Positions 1-4,959 of a stretch of 5,533 bases of DNA are shown here, one piece after another (the stretch's first letter is position 1; each line of letters starts with the position of its first letter). Position numbers and translations under genes: made by a program. The notes under the pieces are model-generated. The model was not told the DNA's origin. It ran no database searches and worked only from the letters and a program-made list of their open reading frames with translations. The stretch is from Nitrospinota bacterium (GTDB taxonomy: Bacteria; 2-12-FULL-45-22; JACOWJ01), in assembly GCA_016176845.1 (NCBI GenBank), contig JACOWJ010000055.1, forward strand, positions 1-5,533, read 5' to 3'.

Positions 1-435
1 TGGGACCCGGACATGTTCCGGGCCATCTGCCCGGGGAAGTCCAAGAGGATCGGAAGGGAGCACTGGCTCCGGGGCCTGAGGTATGCCCAGAAGCTCTTCG
101 GCTCTCCCTATGTCTACACCGGGCTGGTGGCCGGGATCGAGCCGAAAAAGACCCTCTACGAGGCCACCGAGGAGCTGACCGATCTGGGAATCTGGCCCCT
201 GATCACCCCGTGGTGGACCCAGGGCGGGACCCAGTTCGACGGCCACCGGCCCCCCCACCCAGAGTGGTGCGTGGAAGTGACCGAGAAGTGCGTCGATCTA
301 GTCGTAGAAAGGATCCCCCAATTCATGGAGAAGGATTTCTTCTACTGGTTCATGGGGGGATGCTATCGCTGCGATGACGTGGTGATCATGCCCGACGAGC
401 TACGCGCCCGGCACGCGCCCGGCATAACGGCCTGA
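1..435 (+). CDS. Radical SAM-like protein, C-terminal part (5' end outside the window, 3' end probably frameshifted)
   Basis: Reading frame 1 is open from the first base to a TGA at 433-435, so the N-terminus lies upstream and the true start cannot be seen. The visible residues (segments such as YVYTGLVAGIEPKK, EELTDLGIWPLITPWW and GGCYRCDD) read like the last strands of a radical SAM TIM barrel, where substrate-binding loops lie; the iron-sulfur cysteine motif would be upstream. This family call rests on overall resemblance, not on the diagnostic motif. The end is suspect: an exact 11-bp tandem duplication at 402-423 falls just before the stop. With only one copy, the frame would continue as RARHNGLKKIFPKEAQ and on to a TGA at 492-494, with GC-rich third positions as in the gene body. 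The present ending (HAPGITA) is therefore probably a mutated tail. A different oxidoreductase or TIM-barrel enzyme cannot be excluded. Confidence 0.55.
   Translation, partial: WDPDMFRAICPGKSKRIGREHWLRGLRYAQKLFGSPYVYTGLVAGIEPKKTLYEATEELTDLGIWPLITPWWTQGGTQFDGHRPPHPEWCVEVTEKCVDLVVERIPQFMEKDFFYWFMGGCYRCDDVVIMPDELRARHAPGITA
402..423. repeat. Perfect 11-bp tandem duplication causing a likely frameshift
   Basis: The unit ACGCGCCCGGC occurs twice head to tail (402-412 and 413-423). Eleven is not a multiple of three, so gaining one copy changes the frame. Collapsing to one copy joins the upstream reading frame to a coding-like frame that runs to 494. The unit is GC-rich, as expected for slipped-strand duplication; an assembly artefact is also possible. 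Confidence 0.8.
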
Positions 436-702
436 AAAAGATCTTCCCGAAGGAGGCCCAAAGGGCTGGCCAGGAACAATCTGTTGGCGTATGAGCCGCT
501 TCGTCAACCGAGGAGAGATGGGGAGATAGTACGCCGGAAGAGCGTGGCCAGGCTTTTGCACCAGTACCTAGAGAGCCCCTTTCTCCAAAAACCCGATGGA
601 ATGAAGAGGAAAGAGGAAGGGCCAACCACCCCGGAGCTGCCCGGGCTGAGGGAGAGCCGGCTTACCCCCTAAGCGGATGGAGCTTGAGAGGAGGATCGAA
701 GG
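436..702 (+). other. Degraded or noncoding spacer before the CoA-transferase
   Basis: The first part (436-494) looks like the displaced last codons of the upstream radical SAM-like gene. From 495 to about 680 no frame gives a convincing protein. A short open frame across 484-672 has a stretch resembling protein (around VARLLHQYLESPFLQ), but it has no ribosome binding site or family resemblance and may be decayed coding sequence. No promoter with good -35 and -10 elements and no terminator was seen. The last bases hold the ribosome binding site of the CoA-transferase (AGGAGG at 689-694). Confidence 0.5.
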
Positions 703-1944
703 ATGAAGAAGGAGGAGTTTTTCCGCAATGCGCTGCCCGATTCGGTGGGCCCCCTGGAAGGGGTCCGGGTCCTGGAGGCCACCCACAACTTTGCCGGTCC
801 CAACGTGGGGACCGTCCTGGCAGACCTGGGGGCCGACTCGGTCAAGTGTGATCCCCCGGGGATGGGGGATATCTTGCGCCATCTGCCTCCCTTCGTGGAT
901 TCCGAGCAGCCCTTGGAGACCGGCGCCCAGCACCTCTCCATCAATCGGAACAAACGGGATATCACCCTCAATCTCCGGCACCACGAGGGGCAAGCGCTCT
1001 TCCGGCGATTGGCCCAAGGGGTGGACATCGTGGTGGAGAATTTCAAGCCGGGTACCATGGCGGGCTGGGGGTTGGGCTATGAGGAGATCTGTCGGGTCAA
1101 GCCGGACATCATTTATGTCTCGGTCTCGGGCTTCGGCCAGTTTGGCCCCTACCACGAGCGGCCCAGTTACGATGCCGTAGGCCAGGCCATGGGGGGGCTG
1201 ATGTACGTCACGGGCCAGCCCGATGGCCCCCCTACCCGCCCGGGCTTTGGCCTGGGAGACAGCCTGGCCGGCTGGCAGGGGGCCCTGGCCGCCCTGGCCG
1301 CTCTCCATTACCGGAACCGCACAGGGAAGGGGCAGCACATCGACATCTCCCAGATCGATACGATCCTCTATCTCAGCGAAAGCGGCATCCTCCTTTCCTC
1401 CAACCTGAACCGCAGCTGGGAGAGGATCGGCAGCGGCCACCCTCTGGGGGCCCCTTACAATGCCTACCAATGCCCGGATGGCCATGTCTTCATCGGGATC
1501 GTCCTGGACTCCCACTGGAAGAAGTTCTGTCAGATCGCGGGCCGCGAAGAGCTCATCGAGGACCCCCGGAGCCGCACTACCACCGACCGGGCCCAGCATC
1601 GGGAGCTGGTGGACGGGGCCGTCTCCCAATGGGTCCGCGACAAGAAAGTGTCGCAGGTGGTGGATGCGCTGGTGGAGGCCGGGCTGGTGGTAGCCCCCAT
1701 CTACAGCTTTCCCCAGATCGTTCGGGACGAGCACATCCGGGAGCGAGAGATGGTGACCGAGGTGGAGCACCCGGCGGCCGGCAAGATCGATCTCTACGGG
1801 GTAGCGGCCAAGTTCTCCCTGACTCCGGCCCGCGTCCGTCGCCCGGCCCCCATGATGGGCCAGCACAACCAGGAGGTCTATGGGGAGCGGCTGGGCCTGA
1901 GCGCGGAGGAGCTGCGGCGGCTCCAAGAGAACGGGGCCATCTGA
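703..1944 (+). CDS. CaiB/BaiF family (class III) CoA-transferase
   Basis: This 413-residue protein has the usual length of family III CoA-transferases, cytosolic enzymes that move CoA between acyl-CoA thioesters and free acids through an aspartyl-CoA intermediate. Visible hallmarks are the opening GPLEGVRVLEATHNFAGP with LADLGADSVKCDPP, the NKRD motif at residues 83-86, IVVENFKPGTM, and the SYDAVGQAMGGLM segment, whose Asp157 matches the family's catalytic aspartate. The C-terminal end (HNQEVYGERLGLSAEEL, then a final Gly-Ala-Ile) is also typical. The ATG follows AGGAGG (689-694) by 8 nt, so the start is well supported. Substrate specificity cannot be read from the sequence: formyl-CoA, carnitine, benzylsuccinate and mesaconyl/citramalate enzymes share these motifs. 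Strong third-position GC matches the flanking radical SAM fragments, suggesting the three belong to the same original locus. No frame damage is visible. Confidence 0.93.
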   Translation: MKKEEFFRNALPDSVGPLEGVRVLEATHNFAGPNVGTVLADLGADSVKCDPPGMGDILRHLPPFVDSEQPLETGAQHLSINRNKRDITLNLRHHEGQALFRRLAQGVDIVVENFKPGTMAGWGLGYEEICRVKPDIIYVSVSGFGQFGPYHERPSYDAVGQAMGGLMYVTGQPDGPPTRPGFGLGDSLAGWQGALAALAALHYRNRTGKGQHIDISQIDTILYLSESGILLSSNLNRSWERIGSGHPLGAPYNAYQCPDGHVFIGIVLDSHWKKFCQIAGREELIEDPRSRTTTDRAQHRELVDGAVSQWVRDKKVSQVVDALVEAGLVVAPIYSFPQIVRDEHIREREMVTEVEHPAAGKIDLYGVAAKFSLTPARVRRPAPMMGQHNQEVYGERLGLSAEELRRLQENGAI

Positions 1945-1960
1945 TTGGAAGGATCGCGTT

Positions 1961-1998
1961 GAGCATCGCCCAAGCGCTAGCGCTCAGGGCGATCGCTC
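1961..1998. repeat. Long imperfect palindrome with a perfect 12-bp core
   Basis: The outer arms (GAGCATCGCCC and GGGCGATCGCTC) are complementary except for one bulged base. Between them sits the perfect palindrome AGCGCTAGCGCT (1973-1984). It lies 16 bp after the CoA-transferase stop. There is no T-tract, so it is not a standard intrinsic terminator. It could be a REP-like element, a protein-binding site, or an RNA hairpin between the two genes. Confidence 0.6.
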
Positions 1999-2012
1999 CC
2001 CATCAATCGAGA

Positions 2013-2031
2013 GGCCCTCCAGAGAGGGGCC
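2013..2031 (+). repeat. Small hairpin upstream of the truncated radical SAM gene
   Basis: GGCCCTC (2013-2019) pairs with GAGGGGCC (2024-2031), with one extra G, around a CAGA loop. It lies just before the GAGGAG ribosome binding site at 2038-2043. It has no T-tract. It may simply be a GC-rich spacer that folds. Confidence 0.35.
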
Positions 2032-2050
2032 ACCCAAGAGGAGCGAATCG

Positions 2051-2428
2051 ATGGAGTCCAAGCATTCCCCCATCATCGAGTCCATCCAGGGCTGCGACGA
2101 TCCCTGGTTCAAGGCCAACCTCTACCCCGAAGAGATGATGCGGTACGCCCGGGAGGGCCGGGCTTACTGCGTCATGGCCGAGATCACCAGCTACTGCGCC
2201 GCCAGCTGCGCCTACTGCTTTGCCAGCTCCGACAAGGGCGCCACCCGGGCCCTGCCCAAGGAGACCCTCTTCGACCTGATCGACTTCGCCCGGGAGATCG
2301 AGGCCCGGATCTTCGCCTTCACCGGCGGCGATGCCCTGTCCCATCCCGACTGGGAGGAGGCAGTCCATCCGAGAGCGGGAGAAGTACCCATGACCACCAC
2401 ACGAATTTACCGAAAAAGGCCCATTTGA
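2051..2428 (+). pseudogene. Radical SAM protein, N-terminal fragment (truncated)
   Basis: The fragment encodes 125 residues. It has the radical SAM iron-sulfur motif as CX3CX2C (Cys49, Cys53, Cys56 in YCAASCAYC), preceded by a beta-strand (VMAEITSY), and the GGD motif at residues 92-94 (FAFTGGDALSHPDWEE) that contacts SAM. This identifies the start of the barrel. Radical SAM domains need about 200 further residues, and these are absent: past residue 103 the protein loses its pattern and ends at TGA 2426-2428. A coding-like stretch in another frame (SIREREKYP, near 2361-2389) hints at small indels before the break. The start is sound, with GAGGAG at 2038-2043 and a 7-nt spacing. It would not make a working enzyme. 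It may have lost its 3' part when the methyltransferase segment arrived. The specific reaction cannot be told. Confidence 0.8.
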
Positions 2429-2445
2429 GCCCTGTGAGCCAAGTC

Positions 2446-3192
2446 ATGGCCGAATGGTTTGAAGACGAGTCATTTTGGATTGCGATGTACCCTTACATGT
2501 TCCGTAGCGAGCGGTTCGAGCTGGCAAAGGAACAGGTCGAGAAGATCCTCATACTGCTCGGGTTTCAGGGAAGCTCGGTCCTGGATCTCTGCTGCGGGCC
2601 CGGCCGGCACGCGGTTCCCCTCGCCCAACGGGGGATCTGTGTCATGGGCGTGGACCGAACCCCCTTTCTCCTGGCGAAGGCCCAAGAGAGGGCACAGGCG
2701 GGAAATGTGCAGATTGAATGGATCCTGGAAGATATGCGGAACTTTGTCCGCCAGGATGCCTACGACCTGGTGCTCAACCTGTTCACGTCATTTGGCTATT
2801 TTGACAACCCAGAGGACGACCTCAAGGTCTTGCGGAACATCTACCAGAGCCTTAAGATAGGTGGAGCCTGTCTCATTGACGTGGTGGGCAAGGAGGGGCT
2901 GGCCAGGGGGCTTCAACCCACCACCTCCGAGGAGATGCCGGATGGGACGATTCTGGTCCAACGGAGCAAGATTTTCGACGATTGGGGCCGAATCCGGAAC
3001 GAGTGGATTTTGATCAAGGAGGGAAAGGCCCGCACATTTGAGCTCCATCATAATACGGTGTATTCAGGCCAGGAACTGAAAGACCGGTTGAAGCAAGCAG
3101 GTTTCAAGAGGGTGCAGCTATACGGAGACTTGGACGGTAACGAATACGGCATTAATGCCAAACGACTGGTCGCGGTAGCCTGGAAGTGTTGA
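2446..3192 (+). CDS. Class I SAM-dependent methyltransferase
   Basis: This is a cytosolic Rossmann-fold methyltransferase of 248 residues from the chosen ATG. Motif I is VLDLCCGPGRHAVPLA (about residues 45-60). The acidic residue that would bind the SAM ribose is Asp70 in VMGVD. Motif II/III is ILEDMRNF (Glu95, Asp96), followed by YDLVLNLFTSFGYF. The C-terminal end, LYGDLDGNEYGINAKRLVAVAW, is typical of this broad group of small-molecule methyltransferases. The substrate is unknown. The frame is open from a TTG at 2425 that overlaps the preceding stop, so coupled initiation there, or at GTG 2434, is possible. ATG 2446 gives the N-terminus usual for the family (AEWFEDESFW), but no strong ribosome binding site precedes any candidate. 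Codon use is visibly less GC-biased than in the CoA-transferase, which suggests a separate origin. A terminator hairpin follows at 3217. Confidence 0.88.
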   Translation: MAEWFEDESFWIAMYPYMFRSERFELAKEQVEKILILLGFQGSSVLDLCCGPGRHAVPLAQRGICVMGVDRTPFLLAKAQERAQAGNVQIEWILEDMRNFVRQDAYDLVLNLFTSFGYFDNPEDDLKVLRNIYQSLKIGGACLIDVVGKEGLARGLQPTTSEEMPDGTILVQRSKIFDDWGRIRNEWILIKEGKARTFELHHNTVYSGQELKDRLKQAGFKRVQLYGDLDGNEYGINAKRLVAVAWKC

Positions 3193-3216
3193 CCCACAGA
3201 ATAGCCACAGATGCTT

Positions 3217-3243
3217 AGCCCACTGTAAACGGTGGGCTTCTTT
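3217..3243 (+). terminator. Intrinsic terminator after the methyltransferase
   Basis: AGCCCACTG pairs with CGGTGGGCT (one G-T pair) as a 9-bp stem closed by a TAAA loop (3217-3238), followed by the short T-rich run TCTTT. It lies 25 bp after the methyltransferase stop. The T-tract is interrupted by one C, so efficiency may be moderate. Confidence 0.75.
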
Positions 3244-3278
3244 AAGGCGAAGGAGTTGAACCGAAAATCAAGGCAGGA

Positions 3279-3300
3279 CTAGGGCGTGTTTGCAAACTCA
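3279..3300 (+). repeat. Left terminal inverted repeat of the MITE-like element
   Basis: Twenty-two bases including the leading CTAG; exact reverse complement of 3520-3541. It holds an inner palindrome, GTTTGCAAAC. Confidence 0.9.
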
Positions 3301-3317
3301 TTATCCCTAAAGCCTTA

Positions 3318-3422
3318 ATGAATAAGGGAAGAGCGATACCGACCGATAGAAAATGGGGACAATTTGGCCCGTCTATCCCCCCTCTGAAGTCGATGTTCAT
3401 GCGGCCCCCAAAAGCTCAATAG
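3318..3422 (+). pseudogene. Possible N-terminal remnant of an IS5-type transposase
   Basis: A 34-codon frame begins at ATG 3318, soon after the left terminal repeat. Its start (RAIPTDRKWGQFGPSIPP) resembles the opening of IS5-family transposases, which commonly read like YPTDLTDEQWALIEPLLPP. The frame then ends in a stop, and no DDE catalytic core follows. This position and similarity suggest the element arose by internal deletion of an autonomous insertion sequence. The match is short and could be chance. No clear ribosome binding site was seen. Confidence 0.4.
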
Positions 3423-3519
3423 CCACCGAATTGGCTTGGGTACTCGATTGGGAATTGTAACGGATTTCCCCAATGCCATGGCTCAATCGAGCCTTATCTG
3501 GTCTGCATCGAGTGGCTCT

Positions 3520-3541
3520 TGAGTTTGCAAACACGCCCTAG
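3520..3541 (-). repeat. Right terminal inverted repeat of the MITE-like element
   Basis: Exact reverse complement of the left repeat, ending in the second CTAG. Beyond it, 3542-3706 shows no gene or clear terminator; it is the 3' flank of the minus-strand DUF2284 gene. Confidence 0.9.
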
Positions 3542-3706
3542 CGGCTGGTGGGCCTGACCCTGGTTGACCAAAAGCGGATGGGCCCTGGGTCCCTTCGTCC
3601 GGGATACCGGCTGGTGGAGACCGGGACCTGAACTCCTCTCTTGAGCTCTCGCGGGCAGGTTTACGCGGCATCCGGATGGATGGACCGTGAAGAGGCTTTC
3701 ACCCGG

Positions 3707-4378
3707 CTACTGGATGAGGACCAGGCCCGCCAGCAGGCCGCAGGGGACCGAGGCAGGGTCGGTCTGACTGCCGATCTGGTAAACCTCCCAGCCCACCTGG
3801 GCACACATCCGGAAGACATCCATCCCGGCCGACTCCATCGAGGGCCGGGAGCGATAGGGGAAGCGGCAGTGCTGTCCCGGCTGGATTGCCTGGCACTCCA
3901 CTCCCGCACAGTACATGATCTTGCAGGCCCCCCCATAGGCGAGGGCGAGATAGTAGCCATCGTAGAAGGCCATCGATTCGACCTGGGCGGGGATCTCCAG
4001 GACCGCCCGCATCCGCTGGGTCCGCTCCGGGTCGAACTTGCCCTGCATGAGGTTTTTGGCCACGTCGGGGCCGGCCATGCCGTCGGCCTTAACCTCCCGC
4101 TTCATGAAGATGGCGTACTGATAGCGGCCCACCAGCGCCCGGGTCTCGGCCGGGGTGGGGGAGTGGGGGGGACAGTTGGCGCTCACCCCGTACTCGACGC
4201 ACAGGGGAATGCGGCACTTGCCCCGGACCCGCTCATCCACCACGACCTGATCGGTCGCGATCACTTTGGCATCGGTCATTCCCAATCGGATGGCCTCTTG
4301 CCGGTACCGCTCCAGATCTGCCAGTAGCCTCTCTGGAGGTACTTCATGGCCTACCACCACTGCCTTCTTCCCTTCCAT
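3707..4378 (-). CDS. DUF2284 predicted metal-binding protein
   Basis: This 223-residue protein has the cysteine-rich pattern of the DUF2284 family, predicted metal-binding proteins with no established reaction. The N-terminal cluster is Cys55, Cys60 and Cys69 in CRIPLC and YGVSANCPPHSPTPAETR. A second set is Cys152, Cys157, Cys162 and Cys171 (ACKIMYCAGVEC and HCRFPYRSRPSMESAG), spaced in a ferredoxin-like way that could hold an iron-sulfur cluster. Cys192 and Cys213 are further cysteines. The end (CGLLAGLVLIQ) matches the family terminus, so the protein appears complete. There is no signal peptide or membrane segment. The start at 4378 is fixed by GAGGAG six bases upstream; an in-frame ATG at 4570 would add 64 residues of unlikely sequence running through a terminator hairpin. 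A strong promoter and a leader with a terminator precede it, so expression is probably controlled by attenuation. No operon partner is visible on this strand. Confidence 0.87.
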   Translation of the reverse strand: MEGKKAVVVGHEVPPERLLADLERYRQEAIRLGMTDAKVIATDQVVVDERVRGKCRIPLCVEYGVSANCPPHSPTPAETRALVGRYQYAIFMKREVKADGMAGPDVAKNLMQGKFDPERTQRMRAVLEIPAQVESMAFYDGYYLALAYGGACKIMYCAGVECQAIQPGQHCRFPYRSRPSMESAGMDVFRMCAQVGWEVYQIGSQTDPASVPCGLLAGLVLIQ

Positions 4379-4384
4379 GCGCTG

Positions 4385-4390
4385 CTCCTC
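4385..4390 (-). promoter_or_regulatory. Ribosome binding site of the DUF2284 gene
   Basis: GAGGAG on the minus strand lies 6 nt before ATG 4378. It decides in favour of this start over the longer frame from 4570. Confidence 0.8.
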
Positions 4391-4464
4391 TCTCTTGCAG
4401 AAGCGAGAACCCCGCTTTGACCTCACACCGGGGGGAATCGCCAGGGTTGGAAGAGTCTTGATTG

Positions 4465-4511
4465 AAAAAAGGCCTCTCTGAGGAGAACGCCCCACGTCTT
4501 CGGGAGGCCTT
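4465..4511 (-). terminator. Intrinsic terminator inside the DUF2284 leader
   Basis: On the minus strand AAGGCCTC (4511-4504) pairs with GAGGCCTT (4476-4469). A second inner stem, GAAGACG with CGTTCTC, forms within the loop with one mismatch. The stem runs into six T residues (4470-4465). The tract is on the minus-strand side only, so termination is directed toward the DUF2284 gene. It lies between promoter and start codon, as an attenuator would. Confidence 0.7.
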
Positions 4512-4572
4512 CGGCATGATCCGCCCGGTTTTGACCATGAGGACACTCCTGCTCGGACGGGAGCGAACATTT
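4465..4572 (-). ncRNA. Structured leader or small RNA (candidate attenuator/riboswitch) upstream of the DUF2284 gene
   Basis: Transcription from the perfect promoter at 4579-4606 should begin near 4572. The next 108 nt fold compactly and end in an intrinsic terminator, still 86 nt before the DUF2284 start codon. Elements in order of transcription are: a small hairpin AGGA/TCCT (4550-4540); directly abutting it, a 7-bp hairpin CATGGTC/GATCATG (4539-4533 with 4521-4515); then the terminator. The loop of the second hairpin (CGGGCG, 4527-4522) is complementary to an upstream CGTCCG (4559-4554), so a pseudoknot is possible. This is the design of a riboswitch or other attenuator, or of a free-standing small RNA. 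I do not recognise a known riboswitch consensus. The structure was found by eye and has no covariation support. Confidence 0.5.
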
Positions 4573-4578
4573 GCGCGC

Positions 4579-4606
4579 ATTATACCCCCTTTGGCCCCCC
4601 TGTCAA
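4579..4606 (-). promoter_or_regulatory. Sigma-70 promoter with both hexamers perfect
   Basis: On the minus strand TTGACA (4606-4601) and TATAAT (4584-4579) are separated by 16 bp. Both match the consensus at all six positions, which is rare by chance in GC-rich DNA. The start site should be near 4572. It drives the leader, terminator and DUF2284 gene. Confidence 0.85.
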
Positions 4607-4633
4607 GCTTTTGTTGGCGCCCCACATCAAACC

Positions 4634-4662
4634 TTGACAAACGGAAGAGGGAGTGAGATAAA
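4634..4662 (+). promoter_or_regulatory. Possible divergent sigma-70 promoter
   Basis: TTGACA (4634-4639) and GATAAA (4657-4662, four of six matches) are spaced by 17 bp on the plus strand. The two -35 boxes of this and the minus-strand promoter lie 27 bp apart, back to back. It could drive the downstream plus-strand genes at 4960 and 5435 through decayed sequence. The -10 box is weak. Confidence 0.4.
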
Positions 4663-4685
4663 GTCCTGCCACCCACTGCTTCCGG

Positions 4686-4829
4686 ATGGTGATGCGGTGG
4701 GAATGGGTGCAGGGGGTGCGCAGGATCGTCTTCGCCCTGGACGCCGACCCGGCCGGCGGGAAATGGAAGGAGCTCGCCCGGCAGGGCTGCCCGCTGGGCA
4801 TTGGCCGGTCGATCCCGACCCCGCAGTAG
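4686..4829 (+). pseudogene. Toprim-like fragment (primase/topoisomerase-type domain remnant)
   Basis: A 47-codon frame contains VRRIVFALDADPAGG followed by KWKELARQG. The hydrophobic strand ending in D-A-D-x-A-G closely resembles the DxD metal-binding motif of Toprim domains found in DnaG-type primases and phage or plasmid primase proteins (Asp19 and Asp21 here). The sequence expected before it (the glutamate motif) is missing, and the frame ends at TAG 4827-4829 before a domain could be completed. No good ribosome binding site precedes it. It is most likely a relic of a replication gene from a plasmid, phage or integrative element. The match is short, so a chance resemblance remains possible. 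Confidence 0.45.
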
Positions 4830-4864
4830 AGAAGGCCCCGGAGGATACTCCTCGGTTTGAATCC

Positions 4865-4939
4865 ATGGATCTTCTGGATGCGGTGGATGAACTCGATAAG
4901 ATCCGAGAAAGAAATACAAGTTTCAATTCAAAAAGCTAA
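4865..4939 (+). other. Short coding-like tail of unknown origin
   Basis: A 24-codon frame (MDLLDAVDELDKIRERNTSF and a few more residues) ends just before the ribosome binding site of the next gene. It is acidic and helical in character, like the end of a protein, and is in a different frame from the Toprim-like piece. It may be the 3' end of the same broken gene after a frameshift. I see no ribosome binding site and do not recognise it. Confidence 0.25.
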
Positions 4940-4959
4940 CTTCATGAAGGAGCGAGACC

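Larger units (their letters stand above)
3279..3541. mobile_element. MITE-like non-autonomous insertion element (IS5-type or TA-targeting)
   Basis: The ends are perfect 22-bp inverted repeats. The left is CTAG followed by GGCGTGTTTGCAAACTCA; the right is its exact reverse complement. The outermost CTAG is itself palindromic and appears on both sides, so it is best read as a 4-bp target duplication. That leaves an element of about 255 bp (3283-3537) with 18-bp terminal repeats. CTAG (YTAR-type) duplications are known for IS5-group elements; a plain TA duplication would also fit IS630/Tc1-type elements. The interior is too short for a transposase but begins with a short frame resembling an IS5-type transposase start. 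An internal inverted repeat (CTCGATTG at 3443-3450, CAATCGAG at 3484-3491) is also present. Mobility would depend on a transposase elsewhere. It sits between two convergent genes, past the methyltransferase terminator. Confidence 0.8.

Noticed and set aside
484-672. A 62-codon plus-strand frame before the CoA-transferase
   Set aside because: It starts at TTG without a ribosome binding site and has no recognisable domain; at most it is decayed coding sequence.
568-1926. A 452-codon open frame on the minus strand
   Set aside because: It is antisense to the CoA-transferase, whose family motifs and ribosome binding site are clear; long antisense frames are expected in GC-rich genes.
3353-3460. 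A second 35-codon frame inside the MITE-like element
   Set aside because: It overlaps the transposase-like remnant in another frame and resembles nothing I recognise.
3641-4327. A 228-codon open frame on the plus strand
   Set aside because: It is antisense to the DUF2284 gene, has low-complexity composition and lacks a ribosome binding site.
4379-4570. In-frame upstream extension of the DUF2284 protein from ATG 4570, only two bases after the predicted transcript start
   Set aside because: The added residues do not look like a protein and the segment contains the terminator hairpin; the GAGGAG site supports the start at 4378. A leader peptide cannot be fully excluded.
4836-4861. A GGAG/CTCC hairpin followed by TTT, considered as a terminator
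   Set aside because: The stem is only four pairs with a poor T-tract.
4344-4919. A 191-codon minus-strand frame across the promoter and leader
   Set aside because: It runs through the perfect promoter and the terminator in a frame with no family resemblance.
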